Positions 5,689 through 5,699 of a stretch of DNA of 5,699 bases are shown piece after piece; within the stretch, counting starts at the first letter, position 1; the number at the start of each line of letters is the position of its first letter. A program made the translations under genes and the position numbers. Origin of the DNA: Pseudomonadota bacterium (GTDB taxonomy: Bacteria > Pseudomonadota > Gammaproteobacteria > Burkholderiales > Burkholderiaceae_C); NCBI GenBank assembly GCA_023435325.1, contig JAEYRT010000037.1:1-5699 (forward strand). The letters are read 5' to 3'. The notes under the pieces were generated by a model. It ran no database searches. It was not told the DNA's origin and was given only the letters and a program-made list of their open reading frames with translations.

Positions 5689-5699
5689 GGCTAGGTAGT

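Larger units (their letters stand above)
5501..5699. other. gene-less tail with small dyads
   Basis: No convincing gene is visible. It contains two short dyads, GTGACC/GGTCAC (5518-5523 and 5535-5540) and ACCCA/TGGGT (5560-5564 and 5571-5575). Neither is followed by a U-tract, so neither is a clear terminator for the 126-aa gene. The right end turns AT-rich and carries the palindrome at 5652-5665 and a tandem repeat, which may be the control region of a gene beyond the window. Confidence 0.4.

Noticed and set aside
1..5699. Search for tRNA, rRNA, CRISPR, insertion sequences, integrase or attachment sites
   Set aside because: None seen: no cloverleaf-like segment, no regularly spaced repeats, no terminal inverted repeats beside a transposase-like frame.

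Overview
The window looks like chromosomal DNA of a betaproteobacterium, most likely Comamonadaceae (Comamonas-like). This rests on protein character (WaaA and an AlgC-type mutase of Gram-negative type), GC-rich coding sequence (about 60-67% in sampled lines) and the style of the small glycine-zipper protein. No species-level claim is possible from sequence alone.

Layout. (1) At 32-211 (+) is a 59-codon proline/glutamine-rich small ORF with an excellent ribosome binding site. It converges on a minus-strand gene (242-589) for a small protein with two glycine zippers. (2) Positions 590-1071 hold no convincing gene. They include an AT-rich island (about 32% GC over 661-840) with a perfect 9-bp inverted repeat (716-737), probably the regulatory region of the glycine-zipper gene. 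(3) From 4777 down to 1072 three minus-strand genes follow each other in one direction: an AlgC/ManB-type phosphomannomutase/phosphoglucomutase (3389-4777), the Kdo transferase WaaA (2061-3359) and an RluA-family pseudouridine synthase (1072-1986). Gaps are 29 and 74 bases, so they may form one transcription unit. (4) Positions 4778-5119 are a divergent intergenic region with a strong terminator-like hairpin ahead of the mutase gene and upstream sequence able to form competing hairpins. (5) At 5120-5500 (+) is a 126-aa protein of unknown function with a GTG start. (6) The tail 5501-5699 has no convincing gene but carries a perfect 14-bp palindrome and a tandem 8-bp repeat.

How the genes fit together. 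The mutase makes hexose-1-phosphates for nucleotide sugars, and WaaA attaches Kdo to the lipid A precursor, so both serve envelope polysaccharide and lipopolysaccharide synthesis. The pseudouridine synthase is an RNA-modification enzyme that appears to be a passenger of this unit. I see no sign of a phage, insertion sequence, CRISPR array, tRNA or rRNA. The most unusual signal is the attenuator-like set of mutually exclusive hairpins upstream of the mutase. No clearly new multi-gene system is visible.
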